A DNA stretch of 64,000 nt from Balaenoptera acutorostrata (taxonomy: Eukaryota; Chordata; Mammalia; Artiodactyla; Balaenopteridae). The notes under the pieces were generated by a model that had not been told where the DNA came from, did not search any database, and saw nothing but the letters and a program-made list of their open reading frames with translations. Shown here piece by piece: positions 63,564 through 64,000 of this stretch (within the stretch, counting starts at the first letter, position 1; every line of letters begins with the position of its first letter). The translations under genes were made by a program, and so were the position numbers. The stretch spans positions 1-64,000 of the forward strand of contig NW_026645885.1 of assembly GCF_949987535.1 (NCBI RefSeq), written 5' to 3'.

Positions 63564-64000
63564 ATGGTACCCATCCCATGGGTCCCAAATCTCCAGGTTC
63601 AAGGGCATCTTCCTACGTCGAAAACAGGCATGAGAAACCCAGAAGATGGTACACCGTGTGATCGGGAAAGGTTTCTAAAACGCACCTCATTTCTCATCTC
63701 CTTTGCTCGGGTTCGCCATTCCAGCCGATTTACTAGCCATCTCCCTCCTTGGAGAATCAGCACCTTTACCCTCCTGTTCCGTACAGGTTGCAATTTGTCC
63801 TGAGGATGAACGGGAAGAGGGGGAACCAATGAGAGACTAGCTCTAGGTGTTGGGACAGGCACAGGTCACTCTATTTTCCCATCAGGAAGAAGAATTAAGC
63901 ACAAGCTCAGCCTGCCCCCCAGAACCAGAAGAGGGCCTGAAGCAATCCTGCGCTTTTGCGGCCAGCTCCCAAAAAAGCGAGTTGAAAAATGGAGCTCAGG
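63564..64000 (+). repeat. Satellite unit 37 (cut by window edge)
   Basis: The first 437 bp of a monomer with CTTTACCCTCC at 63764, as in units 23, 28, 31 and 35. It stops before the palindrome. Confidence 0.97.

Larger units (their letters stand above)
274..64000 (+). repeat. L1-derived 1.76-kb satellite array, probably common cetacean satellite
   Basis: This is 63.7 kb of direct tandem repeats, all in the same orientation. Using the ATGGTACCCATCCCATGGG site as phase mark, copies start at 2019, 3777, 5536 and so on to 63564. Spacings are 1756-1762 bp, and 1759 in most. Variation is mostly single-base substitutions shared in different combinations by different monomers, as expected under unequal exchange and conversion. 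The monomer is L1 ORF2/3'UTR sequence plus a 72-bp palindrome. The roughly 1.76-kb length and L1 origin agree with the common cetacean satellite as I remember it. A satellite of another laurasiatherian mammal is the alternative. The first copy is truncated at the telomere side and the array continues beyond the right edge. Confidence 0.95.

Noticed and set aside
274..64000. CENP-B box (centromere protein binding site) in the monomer
   Set aside because: TTCG and CGGG strings occur (for example GGTTCGCCATTCC, GAACGGGAAG) but none has the required spacing and central A, so there is no support for a centromeric role.
274..64000. CRISPR array or bacterial repeat system
   Set aside because: Repeats are 1.76 kb without unique spacers, beside vertebrate telomere repeats and with L1 content; this is eukaryotic satellite DNA.
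1..64000. tRNA, rRNA or other structural RNA genes
   Set aside because: No cloverleaf, box A/B pair or rRNA signature was seen in the telomere tract, spacer or monomer.

Overview
The window holds no functional gene. It is a chromosome-end (subtelomeric) satellite region of a mammal, most likely a whale. Positions 1-190 are degenerate CCCTAA telomere-type repeats, C-rich strand 5'->3' as at the left end of a chromosome. Positions 191-273 are a short unassigned spacer. From 274 to the last base there is one uninterrupted head-to-tail satellite array of 36 full or nearly full monomers plus a partial 37th, each 1756-1762 bp (mostly 1759). The array runs off the right edge, so its full size is unknown.

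The monomer is a decayed, 5'-truncated LINE-1 fragment. On the + strand, nearly all of it can be followed against a laurasiatherian L1, from within ORF2 through the ORF2 C-terminal region and stop into the 3'UTR. The 3' end of one copy is joined to the ORF2-internal start of the next without a poly(A) tail. A tandem satellite of about 1.76 kb derived from L1 matches what I remember of the 'common cetacean satellite' (about 1.76 kb in baleen whales and some toothed whales, about 1.58 kb in delphinoids). The species call rests on that memory and was not checked by search.

Each monomer also carries, inside the ORF2 relic, a 72-bp inverted repeat with no spacer (arms of 36 bp, centre CCTGAATATATTCAGG, ends TTGGCCAA). 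It has no counterpart in L1 and looks like a later insertion into the founder monomer that was amplified with the array. It is perfect in 32 of 36 copies. It is the most unusual element here.

Region by region: units 1-2 (274-3776), nearest the telomere tract, are the most divergent. Units 3-20 (3777-35419) mix several sequence classes, including a class with a 2-bp-shorter block near the ORF2 stop (units 6, 7, 9, 14, 16-18). Units 21-37 (35420-64000) are more uniform, with visible recent duplications of one to several monomers (units 23/28/31; the dimer 33-34 repeated as 35-36) and one monomer that is a clear chimera of two classes (unit 35). Units 29-30 carry a cluster of single-base homopolymer expansions that looks like local assembly error.

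The array contains many recurring open frames (79, 81, 87, 101, 112 and 194 codons). They repeat because the monomer repeats, lie on both strands over one another, and are not genes. The only coding history visible is the disabled L1 ORF2.
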